Part shown: positions 1 through 7,405 of the stretch, in pieces | How positions within the stretch are numbered: the stretch's first letter is position 1 | Layout of the letters: each line of letters opens with the position of its first letter | From: Candidatus Moraniibacteriota bacterium | Lineage (GTDB): Bacteria > Patescibacteriota > Minisyncoccia > CAIUEV01 | Reading direction: 5' to 3' | DNA length: 33,007 nt | Assembly: GCA_016867255.1 (NCBI GenBank) | Contig: VGKB01000004.1 | Coordinates: forward strand, 1-33,007 | Translations under genes and position numbers: made by a program | Notes under the pieces: model-generated | Told to the model about the DNA's origin: nothing | The model's input: the letters and a program-made list of their open reading frames with translations, nothing else | The model's database searches: none

Positions 1-1023
1 ACCGACCTGCTTAATTATTCCCAGCTTTTTGAGTTTTTGCAGTTTAAGTTGGGCGGTTCTCTTGGAAGATTTTGTTATATCCATCATGTCTTTTACGGTT
101 ATTTTTCCTAACTGGTCAACAAAATCCAAAATTTCCTGTTGCTCCTCGTTTAAAAATACTTTTAAGTTAACGCTTTCAGCTATTTTTTTGTTAGATAAGG
201 CCAGAACTTTTTTTCTAATATTGCTGATCTCTTCTTCAAAACCACCCACAAAATATTCAAGCCAGAATGTAAAATCCGCTTTTCCATTATGATACTTTTC
301 ACCAGTATTTACGGCTCTGTAGTAGGATTGCCTGTCGCGGTTGTAATAATCTTCCAGAGCGAAAAGGCGGCGAAAATCATAGCCCATTTTATAGAGTATC
401 AGGGTTGCCATTGCCCTTGCCGTCCTCCCATTGCCATCATTGAAAGGGTGAATGGCGGCGATCTCGATATGGGCAATGCCGGCCACTATGACTGGATTGG
501 TTCTTTGCTCCTCGTTTTCGTTTATCCAAGCAATCAAATCCTTGCATAAGTCCGGCACTTTTTTTTCACTTGGACCAGTATAAACAACCTGGTCGGGAAA
601 ACCTATCCGCCGCTTAACGACGTAAATGGGATTTTTCCGGTAAAGTCCGGATTGTTCTTTTGGCAGGGTTTTATTCGTCACCAGTTTATGGATATGCAGA
701 AAAACCTTTTCGGTAATGGGTTTTTTAGAAGCTACGATACCTCCGATATACTTGAGGGCTTTGAGATAGTTTTGTACTTCATGGATGTCTCTTTCGGGCG
801 CGTTAATCCTTTTACGGGCTAATATCTCTCCTACTTCCTTAACGTTCAGTCTGTTTCCTTCTATAGCGGTTGAGCTATGGGTCATTCTTATCAAAGCCTG
901 CCTCCTCAACCTGATTTCTTGGAGCGGAAGTATCTTCGCGCGCTCGATAATCGCCTTTGCTTCCGCGATAGCAGTCAGTGTTTTTAAAATTCCATCGGTA
1001 ATTTTGTACTTTGGCTTAAACAT
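1..1023 (-). CDS. Fic/DOC family protein (AMP-transferase fold), 3' end outside window
   Basis: The reading frame is open from the ATG at 1023 to the left edge (341 codons, no stop), so the C-terminus is missing. The Fic core motif HPFNDGNGR is complete at residues 192-200; its histidine is the catalytic base and the Asp/Asn/Gly/Arg residues bind Mg-nucleotide in this family. An inhibitory helix motif of the S-x-x-x-E-G-N type is at residues 51-57, N-terminal to the core, which is the class II autoinhibited arrangement. The visible C-terminus (about 295-341) looks like a winged helix, as in many Fic proteins that act as regulators or antitoxin-linked enzymes. Fic enzymes usually transfer AMP from ATP to a protein hydroxyl; the target cannot be read here. 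No clear Shine-Dalgarno precedes the ATG. Family certain, substrate unknown. Confidence 0.93.
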   Translation of the reverse strand, partial: MFKPKYKITDGILKTLTAIAEAKAIIERAKILPLQEIRLRRQALIRMTHSSTAIEGNRLNVKEVGEILARKRINAPERDIHEVQNYLKALKYIGGIVASKKPITEKVFLHIHKLVTNKTLPKEQSGLYRKNPIYVVKRRIGFPDQVVYTGPSEKKVPDLCKDLIAWINENEEQRTNPVIVAGIAHIEIAAIHPFNDGNGRTARAMATLILYKMGYDFRRLFALEDYYNRDRQSYYRAVNTGEKYHNGKADFTFWLEYFVGGFEEEISNIRKKVLALSNKKIAESVNLKVFLNEEQQEILDFVDQLGKITVKDMMDITKSSKRTAQLKLQKLKKLGIIKQVG

Positions 1024-1068
1024 AACTTAATTTAGCGATTCAATATGTTTGTATTCTAAACCAAAAAA

Positions 1069-1101
1069 ATAATCGCGCAATAATCGCGCAATAATCGCGC
1101 A
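1069..1101. repeat. 11-bp tandem repeat, three copies
   Basis: Three exact, head-to-tail copies of ATAATCGCGCA lie just upstream of the Fic gene start. Each contains the palindrome CGCG and copies are about one helical turn apart, so they could be an operator array for the Fic gene or simply a short slipped repeat. Regulatory role is inference. Confidence 0.85.
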
Positions 1102-1110
1102 AAAAAAACC

Positions 1111-1231
1111 GGGATTTTGTCCCTGCGTTGCTCTTCCATAGCTTTAGCGTAGGATAGCCCGTCCTGCTTGGTTCCACTGGCTTGCATTGAGCTTGCCTGC
1201 AGTGAGTTTGTCGAACTGTCGAAGTGCTCCA
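1111..1231. repeat. 121-bp dispersed direct repeat, copy A
   Basis: This 121-bp stretch recurs in the same orientation at 3974-4094 with four substitutions and no gaps. It includes short internal inverted pieces (for example CTGCAG and CACTG/CAGTG) and the phrase TTGTCGAACTGTCGAAG. It has no plausible open frame. The two copies enclose the genes at 1374-3872. The rest of 1024-1373 holds only the 11-bp tandem repeat and a terminator. Confidence 0.95.
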
Positions 1232-1323
1232 AAAGCTCGACAGCTTTAGAACCTGTTTAATGGAAACAGTTTAATTTTACCCCACAGCACTTCTCACTAT
1301 ATTATTTTGGCAAAAAATTTAAT

Positions 1324-1351
1324 AAGCCAGTCCGATTACTCAGACTGGCTT
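1324..1351 (-). terminator. Rho-independent terminator of the 1374-2631 unit
   Basis: A 9-bp perfect stem (AAGCCAGTC / GACTGGCTT) with a 10-nt loop lies immediately downstream of the minus-strand gene ending at 1374. On the minus strand it is followed by an A/T-rich tract ending in a run of T. Confidence 0.75.
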
Positions 1352-1373
1352 TCTTAACGTTTGGCCTCATTTG

Positions 1374-1787
1374 CTACTGAACGACTTCGTATGTTCCCGG
1401 CGGTATCGAATACATATCCAATACCTTGGGCATTAGTTCTTCAAGAATCTCTGCCTCCTCGACTTTACCGGCCTTTGCTAGAGCCTCTATCACTGCTGGC
1501 GCATAGGTCAACCGGCTGCCGGGAGGCAAGCCGAAGTCCTTGCCAGTCTGCTCCTTGATTTGCTCGACTGTGAAAATGGTGTCAACCTTTAGCCCAACCA
1601 TAGCCTCGCGAACTTCCAAGGGGACATCCTCATCCGGGCTGGGCTTAGTAATCAATACCGTTACCCATTTGCCAGTGTAGAATACTCCTAGGGTATCCAG
1701 CGGAGCCGCCACTTCGCCATTAGACCCGTGAATCATAATCGTCCCCGGTACTCTGCTTTTTCCTACTACCCTCAACTTTTCGCTCAT
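1374..1787 (-). CDS. Hypothetical protein, 137 aa
   Basis: I do not recognise this family. The protein is soluble and acidic, with no signal peptide or membrane segment. The N-terminal half (about 1-65) has alternating hydrophobic residues suggesting a small beta domain; the middle and C-terminal half (about 70-125) is helical and Ala/Glu/Lys rich. The start is well supported: a strong AGGAGGTGATTA ribosome binding site precedes the ATG and lies within the last codons of the upstream nucleotidyltransferase gene, so the two are probably translationally coupled. A terminator follows at 1324-1351. Strong Shine-Dalgarno use here contrasts with most genes on the right side of the window. The function may be linked to the nucleotidyltransferase, but there is no direct evidence. 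Confidence 0.8.
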   Translation of the reverse strand: MSEKLRVVGKSRVPGTIMIHGSNGEVAAPLDTLGVFYTGKWVTVLITKPSPDEDVPLEVREAMVGLKVDTIFTVEQIKEQTGKDFGLPPGSRLTYAPAVIEALAKAGKVEEAEILEELMPKVLDMYSIPPGTYEVVQ

Positions 1788-1791
1788 TTAA

Positions 1792-2631
1792 TCACCTCCT
1801 GACTTCCTGTTTGCTCAAATGGTCGAGGTTTGATCTCGCAAAATTGAGGACTTTTGGAATGACGGCCACGATTTCCCTAAGAACTTCGAAATAAAGCTCT
1901 CTATCCTTTTGAATCAGTTGACGCTCTACACATTGACTGTAATGTTCATCGAGGGCGACGATTTCTTGAAGTAAGGAGCTAGCTGCTTTGATGTTCAGAC
2001 TGGCGTAAATATCCAGCACCTCTTTTTTAGAGTCGCCGCTTTTGAACTTGCGATCGGCGCACTGGATCATCTTTCGCGCCGCATAGATGGGAAACTCGAG
2101 AGCTTTCTGCAGAAAAACGTACGGTCTCTCAAAACGGAGAACTGGAAAAGCGGCCGAACCTTTTTCCAACTTTCTGATCTTGTGGATTAGATAAAGGCGG
2201 GTATCCTCCCAGTAGGATAAGGGGTTGGGATGGATCAGTTCAACAGGATTTCTCTTGATAATGCCGCCCCTTTCTACCGATAAACGGAGGTGGTCTATGA
2301 AGGTTGAATTGAAATGGTGATTCGGCGTAGCCGCGAGCTTGTCATCAAGGGGAATCATTTCCAGCGGGATATTCTTTTTCGAGGACTCGATCTCCAATCG
2401 CTGAAATACCTTCATAGCGTCTGCTCTTTTTTGCCAATCGTAGACAGCCACACAGTCAATGTCGCTTCTAATATTATAGTCGCCCCGAACGTAAGATCCG
2501 CACACCAAAGCCCCCTTTATCGCGGGACTATTGGAAAGCTTTGTTTCCAGTAAGCAACAAAGAATATCGAAGCTTTCCAGTTGAGGAACGTAATGGTCTG
2601 TGATCTCTTCCCAGGCAAATACTCTTCCCAT
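1792..2631 (-). CDS. Minimal nucleotidyltransferase-like protein
   Basis: The protein is 279 aa. It carries the polymerase-beta-type nucleotidyltransferase signature G45-S46 ... R-G-D ... S56-D57-I58-D59, in which the two aspartates coordinate Mg-NTP. The remainder is mainly helical (about 150-270), like the C-terminal helical domain of aminoglycoside adenylyltransferases and HEPN/MNT-type proteins. Known relatives modify small molecules, tRNA or partner proteins; I cannot choose among these. A good ribosome binding site (AAAGGAGAGAATACA) precedes the ATG. The gene is followed after 4 nt by the 137-aa hypothetical gene, whose Shine-Dalgarno is inside this gene's end. It lies between the two 121-bp repeats and may have been acquired with them. 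Confidence 0.85.
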   Translation of the reverse strand: MGRVFAWEEITDHYVPQLESFDILCCLLETKLSNSPAIKGALVCGSYVRGDYNIRSDIDCVAVYDWQKRADAMKVFQRLEIESSKKNIPLEMIPLDDKLAATPNHHFNSTFIDHLRLSVERGGIIKRNPVELIHPNPLSYWEDTRLYLIHKIRKLEKGSAAFPVLRFERPYVFLQKALEFPIYAARKMIQCADRKFKSGDSKKEVLDIYASLNIKAASSLLQEIVALDEHYSQCVERQLIQKDRELYFEVLREIVAVIPKVLNFARSNLDHLSKQEVRR

Positions 2632-2733
2632 TGTATTCTCTCCTTTCAGGTGGAAATGAAGACATTTTAAGTTAAAGAGCTTGACCTATCCTTATAGAGG
2701 ATTAAAAAGGTTTTGTGAAGGATATAAACAAAT

Positions 2734-2755
2734 AACCGCATGATTTGCGGTTTTT
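2734..2755. terminator. Probable bidirectional terminator hairpin
   Basis: A perfect 7-bp stem (AACCGCA / TGCGGTT, loop TGATT) is followed by T's on the plus strand and by a looser T-rich tract on the minus strand. It lies downstream of the minus-strand gene ending at 2892 and is probably its terminator. The rest of 2632-2891 shows no credible gene. Confidence 0.6.
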
Positions 2756-2891
2756 GGTCGTTGCTCTCAATCGTAGCCACTTGTCCGTCCGTAGCTCTGT
2801 ACTTCCAAAAGGGCGGGGCAAAGGCGGAACGTTAGAACTGTTTTTGAGAAAAGGGGCACAATTATTTACATTCCAAATCTGGATTAAGCCC

Positions 2892-3872
2892 TTAAACCTC
2901 ACTGATTACGTCGAATCCTTTGAAGCTGCCGGTGATGGTGAGTCCGATAATTTTCCCCCGGCAGAGGCCGCGAGCGTGGATTTGGGAGGCGATTTCGTTG
3001 ATAGTGGCACCGGAACCGACTGCGTCGTCGATGAGCAAAATATTATTGTATTGGCCGGAATCGTTCACCACAAAAGTTTTTTGGGCGTTTTCCACCCGGT
3101 CGGATAGTTTATTGAGAGTTTTTTGGGGCACGATAATATCCGTTTTTATCTTGGTTATCGAGAGCTTTCTCTGGCGGAGGTTCAGATTTTTTGCTAGTTC
3201 TTTCATAAATTGTACTTCCCTTTTGACAGTCGGCGGCACGAAACCAACCCCGTCAATGCGGTACTTCTTCAGGATGAAGTTAATTTGCGGTTTGACGTCG
3301 GCCACCAACTCTTTAATCAATTTTTTATTCTGGCTCTGTTTGGCGTACAATAGCAGTTGGCCGAGTTTGGTTTTGCCAAAACGTTCAATACTATAAAAAT
3401 CCAGATAGAATAGTTCATCCAACCAAACCTTAGGAAAGGTGCTTTTCATTTTTTCCAGACCGCTAATCAGGTTTCCATTTCTGATATTTCTGAAAGCATC
3501 ATATTTTTTAAGGGTCTTTATGTATTCCTTGGCGGTTTTTTCGGGCGGTTGTTTGGTTTTTCCGCACCAATACAAAAAACCTTTCCAGCCTTCCCTTCTC
3601 TCGCCGGTTGGAGTGATGATCAAAAACCGGCCGTCGATGGCTTCTCTGGTTTTTTTGTTTATGGTCACCGCTACTCTTTTCTCGGCTTTTTCTTGTATCA
3701 AATAAAAAACTTTCGGCGGTTTGCCGATTTTGGTAATTTTCTTACTTTCCAACAAATTTTTGAGTTGTTTTCTTACAGCTCTGTCCGTCATTTCCAAAAA
3801 TTCGGCTAGTTCGCTGCCGCTGGATTGCCCTTTATTTTTTAGAAAATCCAAAATTTTTTCCGAGGTCTTCAT
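2892..3872 (-). CDS. Winged-helix / ComF-type phosphoribosyltransferase fusion
   Basis: The protein is 326 aa. Residues about 1-60 form a helix-turn-helix/winged-helix unit (helices ending in a recognition helix around DRAVRKQLKNL, then a wing near KPPKVFYL). The C-terminal third resembles ComF-type phosphoribosyltransferases: a conserved stretch with spaced Q, L, R and N residues (around PQKTLNKLSDRVENAQ), then the PRPP loop NILLIDDAVGSGAT at about 277-290 with the paired aspartates. ComF relatives are linked to DNA uptake, but PRT domains fused to DNA-binding domains, such as PurR of Bacillus, are often PRPP-sensing regulators; both readings are possible. No zinc-finger N-terminus typical of ComF is present. 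No Shine-Dalgarno is evident, and a palindrome lies 20-45 nt upstream of the ATG. Confidence 0.82.
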   Translation of the reverse strand: MKTSEKILDFLKNKGQSSGSELAEFLEMTDRAVRKQLKNLLESKKITKIGKPPKVFYLIQEKAEKRVAVTINKKTREAIDGRFLIITPTGERREGWKGFLYWCGKTKQPPEKTAKEYIKTLKKYDAFRNIRNGNLISGLEKMKSTFPKVWLDELFYLDFYSIERFGKTKLGQLLLYAKQSQNKKLIKELVADVKPQINFILKKYRIDGVGFVPPTVKREVQFMKELAKNLNLRQRKLSITKIKTDIIVPQKTLNKLSDRVENAQKTFVVNDSGQYNNILLIDDAVGSGATINEIASQIHARGLCRGKIIGLTITGSFKGFDVISEV

Positions 3873-3886
3873 GGGTAATTCTAAAA

Positions 3887-3923
3887 AGTTCCTAGTTCCT
3901 AGTTAATTAGGAACTATTTTTTT
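3887..3923. promoter_or_regulatory. Palindrome upstream of the HTH-phosphoribosyltransferase gene
   Basis: A 9-bp perfect inverted repeat (TAGTTCCTA at 3893-3901, TAGGAACTA at 3908-3916) overlaps two tandem AGTTCCT units and is followed on the plus strand by seven T's. It sits in the leader of the minus-strand gene starting at 3872. It may be an autoregulatory operator for the winged helix, or a terminator reading on the plus strand. Related AGTTCC(T/C) repeats occur at 19095-19116, so it may also be a low-complexity dispersed sequence. Confidence 0.4.
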
Positions 3924-3973
3924 GTTTAATGCAAGAACAAACTTAAAAATGTGTTCGATCAATGATCAAAGCA

Positions 3974-4094
3974 GGGATTTTGTCCCTGCATTGCTCTTCC
4001 ATAGCTTTAGCGTAGGATATCCCGTCCTGCTTGGCTCCACTGGCTTGCACTGAGCTTGCCTGCAGTGAGTTTGTCGAACTGTCGAAGTGCTCCA
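3974..4094. repeat. 121-bp dispersed direct repeat, copy B
   Basis: Same orientation as copy A (1111-1231), with four single-base differences in 121 positions and no gaps. The match starts and stops abruptly: the sequences on either side differ between the two sites, consistent with a discrete mobile or recombining unit. No coding potential. Confidence 0.95.
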
Positions 4095-4189
4095 GCTGGT
4101 GGATACGTTCAAGAATTTATCAGCAATTAATTTTAATACCGACTTTTTAAATCAAGTTTTGGAAAATAGTAAAAACTGCTCTGAACGAT

Positions 4190-4218
4190 TTGACTTCTAT
4201 TACTATACGTGTTATCAA
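4190..4218 (+). promoter_or_regulatory. Sigma70-type promoter for the HisRS-like gene
   Basis: TTGACT at 4190-4195 and TATCAA at 4213-4218 are separated by 17 bp. The predicted transcript begins near 4225, about 70 nt before the ATG at 4298. Confidence 0.5.
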
Positions 4219-4220
4219 GA

Positions 4221-4253
4221 TTTAAGGTAAAGATTACCTTATAGTACCTTAAA
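4221..4253 (+). promoter_or_regulatory. Leader with two mutually exclusive hairpins
   Basis: The arm TTTAAGGTAA can pair with TTACCTT (4234-4240; 7 bp, 3-nt loop) or with TACCTTAAA (4245-4253; 9 bp perfect, 15-nt loop). The two structures exclude each other. This lies at the predicted transcript start of the HisRS-like gene. Function is inference. Confidence 0.4.
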
Positions 4254-4297
4254 TAAACATAATAACCTTTCCCGAAAGAATAGACACGGAGGCACTC

Positions 4298-5440
4298 ATG
4301 AAAGAAGAAGGCATTTTAAAGCGTATTTCGGCTATAACAGGAATCGATAGACTGGTCGAAAAATTGGCGTTGCTTTCGCAAAAAGACTGGCAGTCCCTAC
4401 TACTGTATGCATTTGAGGAGAGAGCCGGCAGACTCTCAGTTAACCACCTCCTCGATCAAGTGCATAATAGTAGATTTACACAACCTAGTGCGCTCTCACA
4501 GAGGGCAATCGTTGGTCTTGAGCATAATGCGATCAATCTTCTTCCCCAAGAATTCGAAGCAATCGAACTTTCGCCTGTTGTTCCTTTTGGGACAAACCGT
4601 ATTCTGGCAGGAACAAATCAGAAAAACATTCTTTCCACGTCACGGAACCTAGAAGTAACCGCAGATCCTACTACCGCACTGGCTTTAGAGTGTGCTAGAC
4701 GACGGTCACAACTAATCCGAAATTCCTCAACTGTCGCTAACCCTGTTCGACTGGCTACAATCCAACGGAACATCCGTCTCCAAAGCTTTGAGAAAATTCC
4801 TGGTTTCATGCCTCATTTCAAGGTTCTTGCACTGGAAACAGCGGGATGTGAAAAGCCAGATTGGCCTTTTAAAATCGCCAGTCTATTAGAGCACCTAACA
4901 TACTATTTGCGATTTATCTGTTTTTTGATTAAGTCCGGATACCATTTTCAAGGAGTGATCGTTAATATCTCTAATATTCGGATAGCCGAGAAAATCATCC
5001 AGAACAAAGGTCTTAGTCGAAAAGAGGTTGGGAGAGAAACTCAAAATTCAGCCTTCAGTATTTTCGAAGCGGCAGGAATTTCTTTTCCATCAATAGTTAG
5101 TGATCTCCGGGTGCTGGATGTAGAATCGCAATTCAATTATGGGATCAAATATTTTATCGACGCCCTAAAGGAAGTCGAAGAAGCGATAGTTACCCCTATG
5201 AAATCAAATATTCCAGATATTTATTGGGAATTCGACCTCGAGAGAATTGCCGGGATGGGCTATTATACCGATCTATGTTTTAAAATCACAGCTAAAAACC
5301 GACTTGGCTACACTTATCCTTTAATTGACGGAGGATTCGTTGACTGGACACAAAAACTCCTTCTGTCAAAGAAGGAACAACTTCTTATTAGTGGAGTCGG
5401 ATTAGATATTCTACTTCAAAATTTTCATGAAAGAGTATAA
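4298..5440 (+). CDS. HisRS-like class II synthetase paralogue (HisZ-like architecture)
   Basis: The 380-aa protein resembles the catalytic domain of histidyl-tRNA synthetase without an anticodon-binding domain. A motif-2-like segment lies at about 156-182 (QRNIRLQSF ... HFKVLALETAG), a HisRS-A-like segment AGMGYYTDLCFKI at 318-330, and IDGGFVDW at 343-350. At the motif-3 position (GLERL in HisRS) it has GLDIL at 368-372, so the arginine that binds ATP is missing. That argues against a normal synthetase and for a regulatory or substrate-binding role, as with HisZ, or for another chemistry. A strong GGAGG (4288-4292) supports the start. It has its own promoter and terminator and lies beside an AsnRS-like and a LeuRS gene, which suggests a shared pathway. 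No histidine biosynthesis genes are seen nearby. Confidence 0.75.
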   Translation: MKEEGILKRISAITGIDRLVEKLALLSQKDWQSLLLYAFEERAGRLSVNHLLDQVHNSRFTQPSALSQRAIVGLEHNAINLLPQEFEAIELSPVVPFGTNRILAGTNQKNILSTSRNLEVTADPTTALALECARRRSQLIRNSSTVANPVRLATIQRNIRLQSFEKIPGFMPHFKVLALETAGCEKPDWPFKIASLLEHLTYYLRFICFLIKSGYHFQGVIVNISNIRIAEKIIQNKGLSRKEVGRETQNSAFSIFEAAGISFPSIVSDLRVLDVESQFNYGIKYFIDALKEVEEAIVTPMKSNIPDIYWEFDLERIAGMGYYTDLCFKITAKNRLGYTYPLIDGGFVDWTQKLLLSKKEQLLISGVGLDILLQNFHERV

Positions 5441-5442
5441 CA

Positions 5443-5468
5443 AGGCTACATACGGAAGTATGTAGCCT
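5443..5468 (+). terminator. Terminator of the HisRS-like gene
   Basis: An 11-bp perfect stem (AGGCTACATAC / GTATGTAGCCT) with a GGAA tetraloop starts 2 nt after the stop codon; the downstream tract is T-rich (ATTTGTTTGG). It can also serve the convergent operon ending at 5487. Confidence 0.85.
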
Positions 5469-5486
5469 ATTTGTTTGGTAATAGGA

Positions 5487-6518
5487 TCATGACACCCCAC
5501 TTTCAAGAATAGAAAATTCGTTTTTTTCCGAATTTAAAGAGCTCATTATCCCCATTGGAATTGTTATAATCGGTGACGCATGGCCGATGTTTGCATTATA
5601 GAGAATGGGGTATGAACATCCTCTTGTATAATATTCAATATATTTCTTTAAAGTCTCAACATCTTTTGGCTTATAGAAATAAGGCCTTCCAATAATTAGC
5701 CCTTTTATTGAAGAAAAAACTCCTAAATTATCCATGTCTGATAAGTACGAATCTAGTGATGAAAGAGGCAAAGGGCTGGCTGGGTTATCTCCCTCTGGGA
5801 GATCTAAGAATAATATTTTATCTTTAAGGTCAATCCAATACTCTGTTCCTGCCAAATGGTTTAGCGAGGGAATTGTTCCTCCCCATAATTCCCCTTTTGT
5901 TTTGCCTTGTTTCCACCACTCATACCCCTTATTTTTCTGTAATCGACGCGGTCTGGTAAGATCCTTTTTGGCAAACCAATCAAGAAATTCTTCCGTCCAT
6001 TCAAATGAAGGATTTATTATTCCAATTGGGTCAGTCTTTGAAGTGGCTTTTTCAAAATGTTCTCGAGTATAGGTAAGCATTTCAGAAAATTCACCAAACT
6101 CGGACATTAAACAGGGACCATAAAATGTTCTCAATCTAGATTTCTTTGCAAATGCCAAATGTAGAACGGTAATGTCAGAATAACCTAAAAAAATTTTTGG
6201 ATTTTTGGCAATCATCTCAAAATCGAGATATTTTAAAACCTGATTGGAATGATTTCCTCCGATACTGCATATAATAGCCTTTATATTATCATCGGCAAAC
6301 ATTTGGTTGATATCTGCTGCTCTTTCTTCGGGCAACGCCGAAACATAGCCAGCTTGCTCCAAGGCATGGCTCGAAAATTTTACATTAAACCCCATTTTTT
6401 CGAGCATTGCCTTTCCATTATCAATACGGTGAGGAAAGAGAGGGGCGAGTCCAGCGGATGGAGAAATAATGCCGATTGTTTGTCTTTTCTTAATATGTTC
6501 TGGGTTAATTAAGTTCAT
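5487..6518 (-). CDS. S66 family serine peptidase, MccF-like
   Basis: The 343-aa protein is a full-length S66 peptidase. The nucleophile elbow GYSD places Ser114; the substrate-binding segment ELWGGTI is at 210-216; the catalytic histidine is in NIGHASP (His313); an acidic residue around Glu242 probably completes the triad. It has no signal peptide, so it is cytoplasmic. The family includes LD-carboxypeptidases, which trim murein tetrapeptides, and MccF, which cleaves the bond joining the amino acid to the nucleotide in processed microcin C and related aminoacyl-sulfamoyl adenosines. Features such as KIFLGYSD and TFYGP followed by an acidic segment, and a Trp-rich insert (YEWW, 199-202), fit the MccF branch better. 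It is the last gene of a tight operon with an AsnRS-like ligase and a methyltransferase, which favours immunity or compound processing. The MccF versus LdcA assignment needs a phylogeny. Confidence 0.85.
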   Translation of the reverse strand: MNLINPEHIKKRQTIGIISPSAGLAPLFPHRIDNGKAMLEKMGFNVKFSSHALEQAGYVSALPEERAADINQMFADDNIKAIICSIGGNHSNQVLKYLDFEMIAKNPKIFLGYSDITVLHLAFAKKSRLRTFYGPCLMSEFGEFSEMLTYTREHFEKATSKTDPIGIINPSFEWTEEFLDWFAKKDLTRPRRLQKNKGYEWWKQGKTKGELWGGTIPSLNHLAGTEYWIDLKDKILFLDLPEGDNPASPLPLSSLDSYLSDMDNLGVFSSIKGLIIGRPYFYKPKDVETLKKYIEYYTRGCSYPILYNANIGHASPIITIPMGIMSSLNSEKNEFSILESGVS

Positions 6519-6542
6519 TTAGCCTAAGTTAAAAAAATAATA

Positions 6543-7397
6543 TTATTTTCTTGCCGCAGTAAAAATATTCATGCCCCGATTAACTACTGTTGGTTTCGAG
6601 TTATGTGCCATTTCTATTTTAAAAGCATTTTTAAAATATTTTTTATTTTCTAATGCTTTTGAAATTTGGCTTCTTTGTTTATTCTTCGGATCGAAATCTT
6701 CCAGTCCAGGTTGGATAAACACAGGTATCCCATAAGTTTTTTCTATTTTAAATCCAGCGTTTGACAACAATTTTTCCATCGATTCTTTCGAAAAAACATT
6801 TAGAAATGGCACATGATTAGCCCACTTTACTGTATAATCCTTTTCAATGTTTCCGATTTCCTCAATTGATGCAAAATAATTGTTCATCTTGGAATACAAA
6901 GCATTATAATATCCGTGGCCCATTATTATAATTACCCCTCCTTTTTTTAAGACCCTATACATTTCTTTGGTAGCTTTTTCCTTATCGTAAATAAAACTAA
7001 TTGGACTATATATACTAATAATACAATCAACTGACCCTGTTTCGATTTGATTAATATTAGTTAAATCCCCTTTTGTCACTGTCACTCGTTGTTGAATGTC
7101 TGACCGAGAAATATTTTTCTTAGCTTTTTCAAGCATGTCATCTGACAAGTCATATAGAATAAATCTACACTTATAGTCCTGACTAAGTTTACAAACCCAT
7201 CGTCCTGTTCCTCCACCTGCATCCATAATGATGTCGTTTTCTTTTATAGATTTAGCTGGTATATTTTTGAGAATAATTTTCCTGATTATAGCGTCCGATA
7301 ATTTCCAAAAAGCAGAGTTGTCGGCGATATCGACATTTTGAGAATATGGTTTGAAAAATTTAATAAACTCCTCTTTTGAGATCTTTTTTTTGTTCAT
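6543..7397 (-). CDS. Class I SAM-dependent methyltransferase
   Basis: The 284-aa protein has a Rossmann methyltransferase core: motif I DAGGGTGRW at 59-67, an acidic residue at the end of strand 2 (LYDLS, Asp83), a motif with VDCIISIYS around 123-131, and YRVLKKGG (about 147-154) in the post-core helix/strand. This is the UbiE/Methyltransf_11 type that usually acts on small molecules. The last ~80 residues form a separate helical/substrate region. It starts 8 nt after the AsnRS-like gene and ends 24 nt before the MccF-like gene, so co-transcription is very likely. The gene is AT-rich with only a weak purine stretch ahead of the ATG. The substrate is unknown; it could be the product of the adjacent ligase. 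Confidence 0.88.
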   Translation of the reverse strand: MNKKKISKEEFIKFFKPYSQNVDIADNSAFWKLSDAIIRKIILKNIPAKSIKENDIIMDAGGGTGRWVCKLSQDYKCRFILYDLSDDMLEKAKKNISRSDIQQRVTVTKGDLTNINQIETGSVDCIISIYSPISFIYDKEKATKEMYRVLKKGGVIIIMGHGYYNALYSKMNNYFASIEEIGNIEKDYTVKWANHVPFLNVFSKESMEKLLSNAGFKIEKTYGIPVFIQPGLEDFDPKNKQRSQISKALENKKYFKNAFKIEMAHNSKPTVVNRGMNIFTAARK

Positions 7398-7405
7398 TAT
7401 TCTTT

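Noticed and set aside
289..1030. Plus-strand open frames at 29-292, 289-549 and 785-1030
   Set aside because: All are antisense to the Fic gene, whose frame is continuous and carries complete motifs.
2745..3107. 120-aa plus-strand frame overlapping the end of the HTH-phosphoribosyltransferase gene
   Set aside because: Most of it is antisense to the PRPP-loop region; no start signal or family match.
4098..4230. Roughly 43-codon plus-strand frame (VDTFKNLSAINF...) after repeat copy B
   Set aside because: No start signal, AT-rich, overlaps the proposed promoter, and no recognisable homology. Could be a gene-end remnant but support is too thin.
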